Below are positions 1 to 6,512 of a stretch of DNA of 6,651 bases, piece by piece. The translations under genes were made by a program, and so were the position numbers. Source of the DNA: Anaerolineaceae bacterium. GTDB taxonomy: Bacteria > Chloroflexota > Anaerolineae > JAAYZQ01. Where the stretch lies: assembly GCA_012514775.1 (NCBI GenBank), contig JAAYZQ010000086.1, forward strand, positions 1-6,651, read 5' to 3'. Position 1 is the stretch's first letter. Every line of letters starts with the position of its first letter. Under the pieces are notes generated by a model. It was not told where the DNA came from. It saw only the letters and a program-made list of their open reading frames with translations, and searched no databases.

Positions 1-2
1 AC

Positions 3-1736
3 AGCACGGCCGCGCTCGGCGACGTCCTTACCAACCAGGCCGAAATCTCGGTCGCCCTCGACCCCATCCCCGACAACAACATCGCCACGGCCAACGTCAC
101 CGTGGCCAACGGCCAGCCTGACCTCTTTGTCGGCACGAACCCCAACCCTGTCGACCCCGTCGCGGGCGGGACCATGTTGTGGTACATCGACTATGGCAAC
201 AATGGACCAGTGGCCAGTGGCAATGTCGTCATGACCATGACCCTCCCGGCCAACACGACCGTGGTCGAGTGGTGGTCCGAGGGCCTCTATAACCTGTGGG
301 AAGAACAGGCTGGCCCGCCGGATCCACTCGTTCTGAATGTGGAGAGCATCCCGGGGATGTGGCGGGACCGCATCACCGTGCGCCTCGCCCTGGATGCTGC
401 CCTGGCACCCGACACACAGCTCGTCAACTCGGTCGAGATCTCGACCGCCCAGGACTCGGATCCGAGCAACAACGACGATAGCTATCTCTGGTCCAGGGTC
501 GGCCAGGATCGCGCCGACATCAGCGTGAACAAGACCCTGAACTGGGGCACCTTTGTCCCCGGCGGGGAGGTGAGCTACTTCGTCTACGTGAACAACCTGG
601 GCAACGTGCCCTCCGACGTAACCCTTACCGACATCATCCCTGTGGGCGCCACTCTTGACAGCTCCTGGCTGGTCGTGCTCCCCTCTCGCCAGCCATTCCC
701 GCCCGATAGTGTCTCCGCCTCTGAGGCCATCTGGGACCTTGGCACCATGCTGCCGGGCGAGTCCATCCAGATTGAAGTGCGAATTCTGGTCGACATCACT
801 GCAACGCCTGGTGGCCCGGTGTTCAACTGCGCCGAGGTGAGCATCTCCGGCGGCGACTCGCGACCGGCAAACGATCGCTCCTGCCACAGCCAGATCGTCG
901 AGGACACGGGCCCGAACCTGCAAGTCGAGAAGGACTGCTGGTGGGACGACACGGACGTCATCCAATGCCAGGTCTCGTTCCGCAACCTGGGCACCACGGT
1001 CCTGGAGAATCTGGTCTTTACCGACGTACTCCCGGAGCAGACCAGCTTTGCCAACGACTGGTGGCATTACTTCTGGGAGGACATTACCTTAAACTATAAC
1101 GCCACAACCAACGAGCTGGTGTGGGAGATTGCCGAGCTGCAGCAGGCGTGGAGCTCACAGCTCAACTATAGGGTGGCCGTCGACCCTGCAATCGCAGGCG
1201 ACCAGGGCCTTGTCTTTGAGAACACTGTCTCGGCGCCCGTCGCCGGTGACGTCAGCCCTGGCGACAATCAGGCCACCGGCACAGCCTTCACAGGACCGGA
1301 TCTCTACGCCACCAAGCGACTGAGCGGAGGAACCGTAGGACCGGGCGAGCGCCTCACCTTCACCATCGAGTTCGGAAACCGGAACGTCTGGCCCTGGGGA
1401 TCGGATCCGAACTTTAACGTTCGCGTCATCGATACCCTGCCCCCGGGCGTGACCTACGTCAGCAGCACGACGCCGACGGATCCAACGGTCACAGGCCAGC
1501 AACTGGTATGGCAGTTCCCTGCCCTACCGGCCCTCACAAGCCAGCAGTTCCAGGTCGTCGTCGATCTGCCCGCTGAACTGCCGACCGGCACACTGCTCGT
1601 GAACCAGGTCGAGATCGAGGGTCTGAGCCCGGTTGACATCGAGTACAACCTGGCAAACAACGTGTTCAACCTCCCGCTGTCCGGAGAGTTTTTCAGGCTC
1701 TATCTGCCCATGATCTTCCAGAACACGATGCCGTAA
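3..1736 (+). CDS. DUF11-repeat secreted/surface protein, 5'-truncated by window edge
   Basis: The frame is open from the left edge, so the GTG at 102 is not the true start; 577 residues are visible before TAA at 1734-1736. The visible part is a chain of about 130-residue beta-sandwich repeats of the DUF11 type. The tail of one repeat (LTNQAEISV...PDNNIATANV) is followed by four more, beginning near nt 105, 510, 907 and 1294. Each opens with a P/A-D-L/I-x-V/A-x-K-like strand, has a G-E/G-x-hydrophobic-x-Y/F strand and a D-x-L/I-P-x-G/x-x-T/S turn, and ends in N-x-V/A-E-[VI]...N-N-like residues. There are no catalytic motifs; such repeats usually form extracellular stalks or adhesive surfaces. 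The protein ends in an aromatic/Leu-Pro tail (FFRLYLPMIF) just before the stop, resembling the end of the next gene. No anchor helix or LPXTG motif is seen. The repeat family is well supported; the ligand and the missing N-terminus are unknown. Confidence 0.85.
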   Translation, partial: STAALGDVLTNQAEISVALDPIPDNNIATANVTVANGQPDLFVGTNPNPVDPVAGGTMLWYIDYGNNGPVASGNVVMTMTLPANTTVVEWWSEGLYNLWEEQAGPPDPLVLNVESIPGMWRDRITVRLALDAALAPDTQLVNSVEISTAQDSDPSNNDDSYLWSRVGQDRADISVNKTLNWGTFVPGGEVSYFVYVNNLGNVPSDVTLTDIIPVGATLDSSWLVVLPSRQPFPPDSVSASEAIWDLGTMLPGESIQIEVRILVDITATPGGPVFNCAEVSISGGDSRPANDRSCHSQIVEDTGPNLQVEKDCWWDDTDVIQCQVSFRNLGTTVLENLVFTDVLPEQTSFANDWWHYFWEDITLNYNATTNELVWEIAELQQAWSSQLNYRVAVDPAIAGDQGLVFENTVSAPVAGDVSPGDNQATGTAFTGPDLYATKRLSGGTVGPGERLTFTIEFGNRNVWPWGSDPNFNVRVIDTLPPGVTYVSSTTPTDPTVTGQQLVWQFPALPALTSQQFQVVVDLPAELPTGTLLVNQVEIEGLSPVDIEYNLANNVFNLPLSGEFFRLYLPMIFQNTMP

Positions 1737-1749
1737 GAATGCCAAACAG

Positions 1750-1795
1750 GCCAGGTGCGCTGCCGTCAGGGCAGCGCACCTGGCGCTTCTTGCTT
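1750..1795 (+). terminator. Hairpin terminator after the DUF11-repeat gene
   Basis: A perfect 15-bp inverted repeat (arms 1750-1764 and 1770-1784, loop GTCAG at 1765-1769) begins 13 bases after the stop codon. It is followed by GCTTCTTGCTTCTT, which is pyrimidine-rich but not a clean T run. Position and stem strength fit an intrinsic terminator. The weak U-tract leaves open that it mainly stabilises the mRNA 3' end. Confidence 0.75.
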
Positions 1796-1800
1796 CTTAA

Positions 1801-1907
1801 TTCAGTTCTTACAGAACGTTTACCGGGGGTTAACCCTTCTCCCCTATGCTGTGACGCAGACGTGCCGGCAGTCCTGGTGCACGTTTGCAAACACCGTACC
1901 AGACCCG
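1801..1907 (+). promoter_or_regulatory. Leader of the 820-aa secreted protein gene, with three short palindromes
   Basis: The gap between the terminator and the next ribosome binding site carries three palindromes: GTTCT-tac-AGAAC (1805-1817), GGGTTAACCC (1827-1836) and GTTTGCAAAC (1883-1892). A loose -10-like TATGCT lies at 1845-1850, but no convincing -35 box sits 17 bases upstream of it. The gene needs its own promoter because a strong hairpin precedes this stretch. The palindromes are candidate operator sites only; no regulator can be assigned. Confidence 0.3.
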
Positions 1908-1914
1908 AAAGGAG
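1908..1914 (+). promoter_or_regulatory. Ribosome binding site fixing the start at 1922
   Basis: AAAGGAG lies 7 bases upstream of ATG 1922, and the protein read from there begins with a typical signal peptide. The frame stays open up to ATG 1739, but that start would lie within the 3' flank and hairpin of the previous gene and would put 61 unrelated residues ahead of the signal peptide. The 1922 start is therefore preferred. Confidence 0.85.
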
Positions 1915-1921
1915 TCACCTG

Positions 1922-4384
1922 ATGTACTCAAACCTCCCCCGGCGCCGGAGGGCCGCGTGGAAAGGCGTGGCCCTTTTTCTTGCGCTGTTATCTCTGGGGC
2001 TGACCGATGGCGTGCTACCCATCGCCGCAAGCGCCCAGGGCAGCGCCCGATCGGCGGGCATCATCGTGCTGGTGAATGACGCCAGCCCCCACTTCTCGGA
2101 CTTTCAACGCCTGGTCCAACCCTATCTCGACCATTTCGGCATGCCCTACAGCCTGCACAACGTGCGCACGACGCCCGTTGGGCCCGAGATCGGGACGCAT
2201 GCCCTCATCCTCGTCGGCCACCGCCAGTTGGACCCGGCCGGCACCGCCCTTGACCTCGTAGAACAGGGCTACATCAGCGCCGGGATCAACGGTGGGACAG
2301 GGTTGGTCAATCTGGACAACGACCTCTCGCCCGATGGCAAAAGCGCGCGCTATCAGTTCGTGCAGGACATCTGGGGCTTTGCCTACAAGCAGCCGGCCAT
2401 CGAATGGGGCGTGACCTTTGTCAATCCCGAAGGCGGGCCCGGGATCGTCATCGACTGCACCGACGATCAGCACCAAACTCCGGTCCTCACGACGACCCTC
2501 GACGCAGAGGCCCTGGACCCCACCGACGGCCTGTGGGTGGAATACGCCTATCCGCCGCGGGGAGTGAAGGCCGTCTTTGCCGATGTCGACGAGGAGGACC
2601 ACGGTCTGCCGGCTATGCGCTGCTATGCCAGCGATATCCCCAACGGCACCTATGACGTGAGTGCCAGCCTGTACACCGACAACCGCCGCCCCAGCATGCG
2701 ATACTACTATGGCTACGACGCTGCCAACCCCAAAGAGTTCTACGTGGATGCCGAGAGCGGTAGCGGCGGCGAGGACAGGTTCACGGACTATGCCCTTGGC
2801 ACGGTGTCCATCGCCGATGGCACCTTCGAGATCTATGCCCAGGATGCCGATCTGTTCACGGCAACCCTCACCACCACCTATCCCCTGCTGGACCTGTATG
2901 CCCAGGACGCCGCCCTCATGGCCAATCCTGAAATTCTGCCCCTCGGCGACCCACGATTCGACCGCGCCACCCAGCAGGTCAGCTACCCGACCATTACCCA
3001 GACCCTGACCCTTTTCGGCTGGTCGTCCGTTCGCCTGACCGAGGTGGGCAGAACCGTTTCGCCCATGCCCTACATCACCGAGGGCCACTGGGCGGGCGAG
3101 TGGATCGGGACGGGCAGCATGACCATGGCGGGACTTGGCCCCCTGCCCGCGGACGTCACCGTCCTGGCCAGGTCGGGCAACGACCCCTTCCTGCTATCCA
3201 CGACCTATGGCCAGGGCCGGGCCGTGCAGTGGGGCTCTTACGACTGGATGTCGCACCTGGTCAAGGGCCCCATGCGCCCCCTGGATGACCTGGTATGGCG
3301 CAGCGTGGTCTGGGCAGCGCGCAAGCCCTTTGCCATGCAGGGCATGCCGCCCTTTCTGACCATGCGCGTGGATGACGTGCCCGGGCCCTTCGGGTGGATC
3401 GAAGTGGCCAACGAGTTTGGCTACAAGCCCTGGGTTGGTCTGTTCTACGGTGACCTTGGCCCCCAGGACGCGGCCAAGCTCTCGGACCTGGTCCATGCAG
3501 GGCAGGCTACGGCCTCGGTACACGCTGTCCACGGCGACACGTTTTTCTACTACGACGACGCTCAACAGAAGGACTGGCCCGACGCGGTCATGGAGGCCAA
3601 CTTTGCGGACGCCACGGCCTGGCACACCCTGCGGAACATCCCCATCTCCAGCTACGTGGTGCCCCACGCGTACGAGTTCGGCACCAATGCCTTCCAGGGG
3701 CTGCGGGACTGGGGCGTGGAGTTTGTGGCAACCATGATGGAGCCGGGCACGCCCTACGGCTCGCCCTGGGTCCAGAACGGTCCCTTCCGCCGCTACGAGA
3801 CGGGCAACAGCTCCTCGGGCACGCCCCTGTACTACGCCGACTGGATCCAGGTTCCCGGCCGTCCGGAATTCGACGGCCAGTTCTTTAACTGCGCCACCGA
3901 GATCCGCGACGACGGCGGCTACGAATGGTATCCCAGCAACGACGTCCTGAGCAGCATCGGCCGCGGCACGCGACACGCCATGCGCGCCTTCAACAGCATG
4001 GCCATCGCGACCCTCATGACCCATGGACCCTTCATCGACTTGACAGACGCGGACAACTGGCGCGCCATCCTCCAGGGCATCACAGCTAACCTGGCACCAT
4101 ACAACGTCATCCACGTCACCATGGACGACGCCTGCCGCTACGCCCGGGCCGTCACGACCTCGCACATCGCCAGCAGCAGCTTCCGGCCGCTGACCGGAGA
4201 CATGAGCCTGGTTCTGGCAGGCACGACCGACATCCCGACCATGTTCTATCTGTTCACCGAAAGCGCCGGGGCCATCCAGTCGGCCATGGTCGAGGTACCG
4301 CCCTTTGAGGGCACGACCCAGGTGAGCGTTTCCATCGGGCCCGCCACAGGACACTATCTTTTCCTGCCCGTCGTGATAAAATAG
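1922..4384 (+). CDS. Secreted polysaccharide-deacetylase-like protein with split GATase1-like domain
   Basis: The product is 820 aa. Residues 1-38 form a Sec signal peptide: RRRR at 7-10, a Leu/Ala-rich core, and cleavage likely after ASA (36-38). Residues about 46-140 (GIIVLVND...HALILVGH) look like the first half of a GATase1/ThuA-like alpha/beta fold. Residues about 160-315 look like a beta-sandwich insert resembling carbohydrate-binding modules. Residues about 350-470 return to the alpha/beta fold (TTYGQGRAVQWGSYDW, then VVWAARKPF). Residues about 475-735 resemble the NodB/glycoside hydrolase-deacetylase superfamily: MRVDD (D484, D485) as metal/base motif, H534 and H537, H582 in VVPHAYEFG, and H701 in MTHGPF. 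A small beta-rich domain and the tail YLFLPVVIK finish the protein. Secretion is well supported. Sugar deacetylase or hydrolase activity is inferred from motifs only, and the His pair is spaced HxxH rather than the usual HxxxH. The gene appears to be monocistronic, lying between two hairpins. Confidence 0.75.
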   Translation: MYSNLPRRRRAAWKGVALFLALLSLGLTDGVLPIAASAQGSARSAGIIVLVNDASPHFSDFQRLVQPYLDHFGMPYSLHNVRTTPVGPEIGTHALILVGHRQLDPAGTALDLVEQGYISAGINGGTGLVNLDNDLSPDGKSARYQFVQDIWGFAYKQPAIEWGVTFVNPEGGPGIVIDCTDDQHQTPVLTTTLDAEALDPTDGLWVEYAYPPRGVKAVFADVDEEDHGLPAMRCYASDIPNGTYDVSASLYTDNRRPSMRYYYGYDAANPKEFYVDAESGSGGEDRFTDYALGTVSIADGTFEIYAQDADLFTATLTTTYPLLDLYAQDAALMANPEILPLGDPRFDRATQQVSYPTITQTLTLFGWSSVRLTEVGRTVSPMPYITEGHWAGEWIGTGSMTMAGLGPLPADVTVLARSGNDPFLLSTTYGQGRAVQWGSYDWMSHLVKGPMRPLDDLVWRSVVWAARKPFAMQGMPPFLTMRVDDVPGPFGWIEVANEFGYKPWVGLFYGDLGPQDAAKLSDLVHAGQATASVHAVHGDTFFYYDDAQQKDWPDAVMEANFADATAWHTLRNIPISSYVVPHAYEFGTNAFQGLRDWGVEFVATMMEPGTPYGSPWVQNGPFRRYETGNSSSGTPLYYADWIQVPGRPEFDGQFFNCATEIRDDGGYEWYPSNDVLSSIGRGTRHAMRAFNSMAIATLMTHGPFIDLTDADNWRAILQGITANLAPYNVIHVTMDDACRYARAVTTSHIASSSFRPLTGDMSLVLAGTTDIPTMFYLFTESAGAIQSAMVEVPPFEGTTQVSVSIGPATGHYLFLPVVIK

Positions 4385-4406
4385 CCCCTCTCCCCCGGGA
4401 GCCGAT

Positions 4407-4460
4407 TGGGCCCGGGATCTGGCCTGCAGACAGCAGCCGGATCCCGGGCCCATTGCGTTT
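4407..4460 (+). terminator. Hairpin terminator after the deacetylase-like gene
   Basis: A 17-bp inverted repeat (arms 4407-4423 and 4436-4452, one T-G wobble, 12-base loop) starts 22 bases after the stop codon. It contains the GGGCCCGGGATC core and its complement. Only TTGCGTTT follows, so the U-tract is weak. It separates this gene from the regulator operon. The rest of the gap up to the promoter at 4559 holds nothing I can identify. Confidence 0.7.
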
Positions 4461-4558
4461 GCCGCCGCCAGCCGTCGCTCGAGATTCATTCGCCGGCACC
4501 CCGTTCGTACACCCGGCTCTCCATTGCGCCCGGGTAGCAAGACGGTGCCGGCCGCCAC

Positions 4559-4587
4559 TTGACAGCTACGGCGACCTGATGTATAAT
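4559..4587 (+). promoter_or_regulatory. Perfect-consensus sigma70-type promoter of the tetR-thiolase operon
   Basis: TTGACA (4559-4564) and TATAAT (4582-4587) are separated by exactly 17 bases, matching the housekeeping sigma consensus at every position. Transcription should start near 4594, giving a leader of about 60 bases before the regulator. A promoter this strong, directly followed by a palindrome, suggests tight repression in the absence of an inducer. Confidence 0.88.
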
Positions 4588-4608
4588 GACCACGAGTCAG
4601 TCACTGAC
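4587..4608. promoter_or_regulatory. Probable TetR-type operator overlapping the transcription start
   Basis: GTCAGT-C-ACTGAC (4596-4608) is a perfect palindrome with 6-bp arms. A further TGAC at 4587-4590 forms TGAC-N5-GTCA with the left arm, so several TGAC/GTCA half-sites lie between the -10 box and about +15. TetR-family regulators commonly bind palindromes at their own promoters, and the first gene here encodes one. The assignment of repressor to site is inferred from position and symmetry. Confidence 0.65.
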
Positions 4609-4640
4609 CAGCAGTTCGAAGCTCCAGGATGGAGAAAGGG

Positions 4641-4646
4641 GGAGGG
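4641..4646 (+). promoter_or_regulatory. Ribosome binding site pointing to a TTG start at 4653
   Basis: GGAGGG within a GAAAGGGGGAGGG stretch lies 6 bases before TTG 4653. The alternative ATG at 4629 has only a poor CCAGG upstream, and starting there would translate the ribosome binding site itself as KGGGR. I therefore favour TTG 4653, though ATG 4629 is not excluded. Confidence 0.6.
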
Positions 4647-4652
4647 CGGATT

Positions 4653-5306
4653 TTGACTACCGCTGAGCGACGGGCACGAGAGAAGGCCCAACGCCGCCGG
4701 GAAATCCTCGACGCTGCCCGGCAAGAGTTCTTTGAGCGCGGATTCCACCGACCCACCATGGACGACCTCGCCGCCCGAGCGCAAGTAAGCAAGGGTACGG
4801 TCTACCTGTACTTCGAGAGCAAGGAAGAGATCCTTGCTCATTTGCTTCTAGAAGGACTTCAACTCCTACTCGAAGGACTAAAGGCAGGGCAGCAGGAGGC
4901 GGCGATCCTGTCGCCGGCTGACAGGTTGCGGGCCGTGGCCATGGCCTATTTTCGCTTCTTCCAGGAACAGCCCAGCTACTTTCGCCTCATTATGGCCTTT
5001 GACCGCGGCCGGTTCGAAGAGTCGATTTCGTCGAGCTTGTACAAGCGGGTGCTCAACTGCAGCCTCAAGGGCCTGGGCCTGTTGAGCGAGATCATCGAAA
5101 AGGGCAAGGAGGAAGGGGACTTTGACGTCGAGGACTCGTGGCAAGCAGCCGGTTCCGTATGGGCTGCCATCAACGGCGTGCTGGTGCTCATGGGCCACCC
5201 CCTGCGCCAGCGACTTTTACGCAGCGACCTGGACACCATGTTCCAGGCGACGCTGGATTTGGTGATTCGGGGTCTGGACAACTCGAAAGGGGAGGGACAA
5301 ACATGA
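4653..5306 (+). CDS. TetR/AcrR-family transcriptional regulator
   Basis: From TTG 4653 the product is 217 aa (225 aa from ATG 4629), normal for the family. Residues about 14-61 form the TetR_N DNA-binding domain: REILDAARQEFFERGF, then a helix-turn-helix with T35, M36, DDLAARAQVSKGTVYLYF (37-54) and SKEEIL. The remainder is helical, as expected for the ligand-binding and dimerisation domain, with a segment EQPSYFRLIMAF in mid-protein. Its stop overlaps the start of the thiolase gene (ATGA, 5303-5306), so the two are translationally coupled. The protein probably represses its own promoter through the palindrome at 4596-4608 and responds to an acyl-CoA or fatty acid. The family call is firm. 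The ligand is inferred only from the thiolase neighbour. Confidence 0.92.
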   Translation: MTTAERRAREKAQRRREILDAARQEFFERGFHRPTMDDLAARAQVSKGTVYLYFESKEEILAHLLLEGLQLLLEGLKAGQQEAAILSPADRLRAVAMAYFRFFQEQPSYFRLIMAFDRGRFEESISSSLYKRVLNCSLKGLGLLSEIIEKGKEEGDFDVEDSWQAAGSVWAAINGVLVLMGHPLRQRLLRSDLDTMFQATLDLVIRGLDNSKGEGQT

Positions 5307-6502
5307 AAGAAGTGGTGATCGTGGGGGGTGTCCGCACTCCCATTGGCAGCCATGGCGGCGCGTTTCGCACGCTCACGGCACAGCACCTCGCCGCCCTGGT
5401 ATTCCGAGAGGTCATCGATCGGGTCGGGCTGGACCCCAAACTGATCGACGACGTCATCCTGGGCTGCATCAGCCAGCAGAGCGATGCGCCCAACATTGGC
5501 CGGGTGGCCGGCCTGATGGCCGGGGTGCCGGCCAACGTGCCGGGCTATACGGTGCAGCGCAACTGTGTGTCGGGTATGGTGTCCATCACCAACGCCTAAC
5601 AGGCCATCCAGGCCGGAGATGGTGACGTCTATCTCGTCGGTGGGGTGGAGAGCATGAGCACCTCGCCCTACGTGGTCCGCGGCGCCCGCTGGGGCCTCAA
5701 GCTGCGCCACGACACCTTTGTCGACACCCTGTGGGAGGGCCTGACGGATCCGGTGTGCGGCCAGATCATGGGCTACACGGCCGAGAATCTGGCCATGATG
5801 TACGGCATCAGCCAGGAGGAACAGGACAAGTTTGCCGTGAACAGCCACAAGAAGGCCTTCATGGCCACCCGCAAGGGCTGCTTCCGCGACGAGATCGTCC
5901 CGGTACGCGTCAGCAAGAAGGTGGCGGGCCAGGAAGTCGCCTACGAAGAGATCGTACAGGACGAGTGCATCAACCCCACCCTGTCGGCCCAGAAAGCCGC
6001 CCTCTACCCCACCGACTTTAAGAAAGGCGGCACCGTGACCCCCGCCAATGCCTGCCCCATCAGCGATGGCGCGGCTGCGGTCATCGTCATGACCGCAGAC
6101 AAGGCGCGGGACCTGGGCCTGGAACCCAAGGCCACCATCCGGGGCTATGCCTACTCGGCCATTCCGCCCGAGATCATGGGCCTCGGACCGGCGTATGCCA
6201 TACCCAAGGCCCTCAAGCGCGCCGGCCTGAAGCTCGCCGACGTGGACCTCATCGAGCTGAACGAGGCCTTTGCCGCCCAGGCCATTGCCTGTGGCATCGA
6301 GCTGGAGGATCAGGGCTGGGACTGGGACAAGGTCAACGTCAACGGCGGCGGAATCGCTCTGGGGCACCCTGTGGGTTGCACGGGCACCCGGATCATGATT
6401 ACGCTAACCCACGAGATGGCGCGCCGCAACGCTTCGTTGGGGCTGATCAGCGCCTGCGTCGGCGGCGGCATGGGCGGCTGCATCGTCGTCGAGCGGAAAT
6501 AG
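5303..6502 (+). pseudogene. Thiolase (acetyl-CoA acyltransferase) interrupted by an in-frame TAA
   Basis: Read through the TAA at codon 99, the frame gives 399 positions, close to the usual 390-400 aa of thiolases. The start ATG 5303 has GGGGAGGG just upstream and overlaps the regulator's stop. The 5' part (5303-5599) carries VVIVGGVRTPIG and the nucleophilic cysteine C88 in RNCVSGM. The 3' part resumes in the same frame with QAIQAGDGDVYLVGGVESMS, then NEAFAAQ (N320), [16 protein letters not shown] with H355, and CVGGGMGG with C385. The C/H/C set is therefore complete. Thiolases condense or cleave acyl-CoA (acetoacetyl-CoA synthesis or beta-oxidation). As sequenced, translation stops at 98 aa. 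GTG 5645 or ATG 5654 could restart only a fragment lacking C88. No other damage is seen, so the lesion is recent or a base-call error. The substrate class is undetermined. Confidence 0.88.
5597..5599 (+). other. Premature in-frame stop codon (TAA) inside the thiolase
   Basis: AAC GCC TAA CAG GCC ATC reads N-A-stop-Q-A-I in the helix that follows the catalytic cysteine. In known thiolases (for example Zoogloea PhaA and E. coli AtoB) this position is an ordinary residue such as Met or Ala. A single change from TAC (Tyr), GAA, CAA or similar would create the stop. Confidence 0.9.
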
Positions 6503-6512
6503 GAGGCTGATA

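Noticed and set aside
102..104. GTG 102 as the start of the DUF11 gene
   Set aside because: The frame is open to the window edge, and the upstream codons encode the end of another DUF11 repeat, so the gene begins outside the window.
1739..1921. N-terminal extension of the 820-aa protein to ATG 1739
   Set aside because: It would run through the terminator hairpin, lacks a ribosome binding site and would bury the signal peptide 61 residues inside the protein.
2015..3088. 357-codon open frame on the - strand
   Set aside because: It mirrors the codon pattern of the sense gene and has no ribosome binding site or domain signature.
4492..4552. 9-bp inverted repeat (GCCGGCACC / GGTGCCGGC) upstream of the tetR promoter
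   Set aside because: The 43-base loop and GC-rich composition make it likely to be chance. It does not overlap the promoter elements.
3194..4558. 454-codon open frame on the - strand opposite the deacetylase-like gene
   Set aside because: It is a GC-rich shadow frame. The + strand gene has a signal peptide, a ribosome binding site and recognisable motifs, while the antisense translation is low-complexity Gly/Ala/Val/Arg with no family features.
4453..4656. Small + strand open frame of 67 codons between the terminator and the regulator
   Set aside because: It runs through the promoter and operator, has no ribosome binding site and shows no recognisable features.
5597..5599. Programmed readthrough or recoding of TAA
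   Set aside because: TAA is the least recoded stop in bacteria. No recoding element is evident nearby, and TAA is also used as a normal stop at 1734-1736 in this window. A mutation or error is simpler.
4976..6367. 463-codon open frame on the - strand across the regulator and thiolase
   Set aside because: The sense strand has clear TetR and thiolase motifs. The antisense protein looks like a typical thiolase shadow, so it does not explain the TAA in the thiolase.
5645..6502. Independent gene starting at GTG 5645 (or ATG 5654)
   Set aside because: It lacks the thiolase N-terminus and the catalytic cysteine, has no well-spaced ribosome binding site, and is in the same frame as the upstream half. 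It is the 3' part of the interrupted thiolase.
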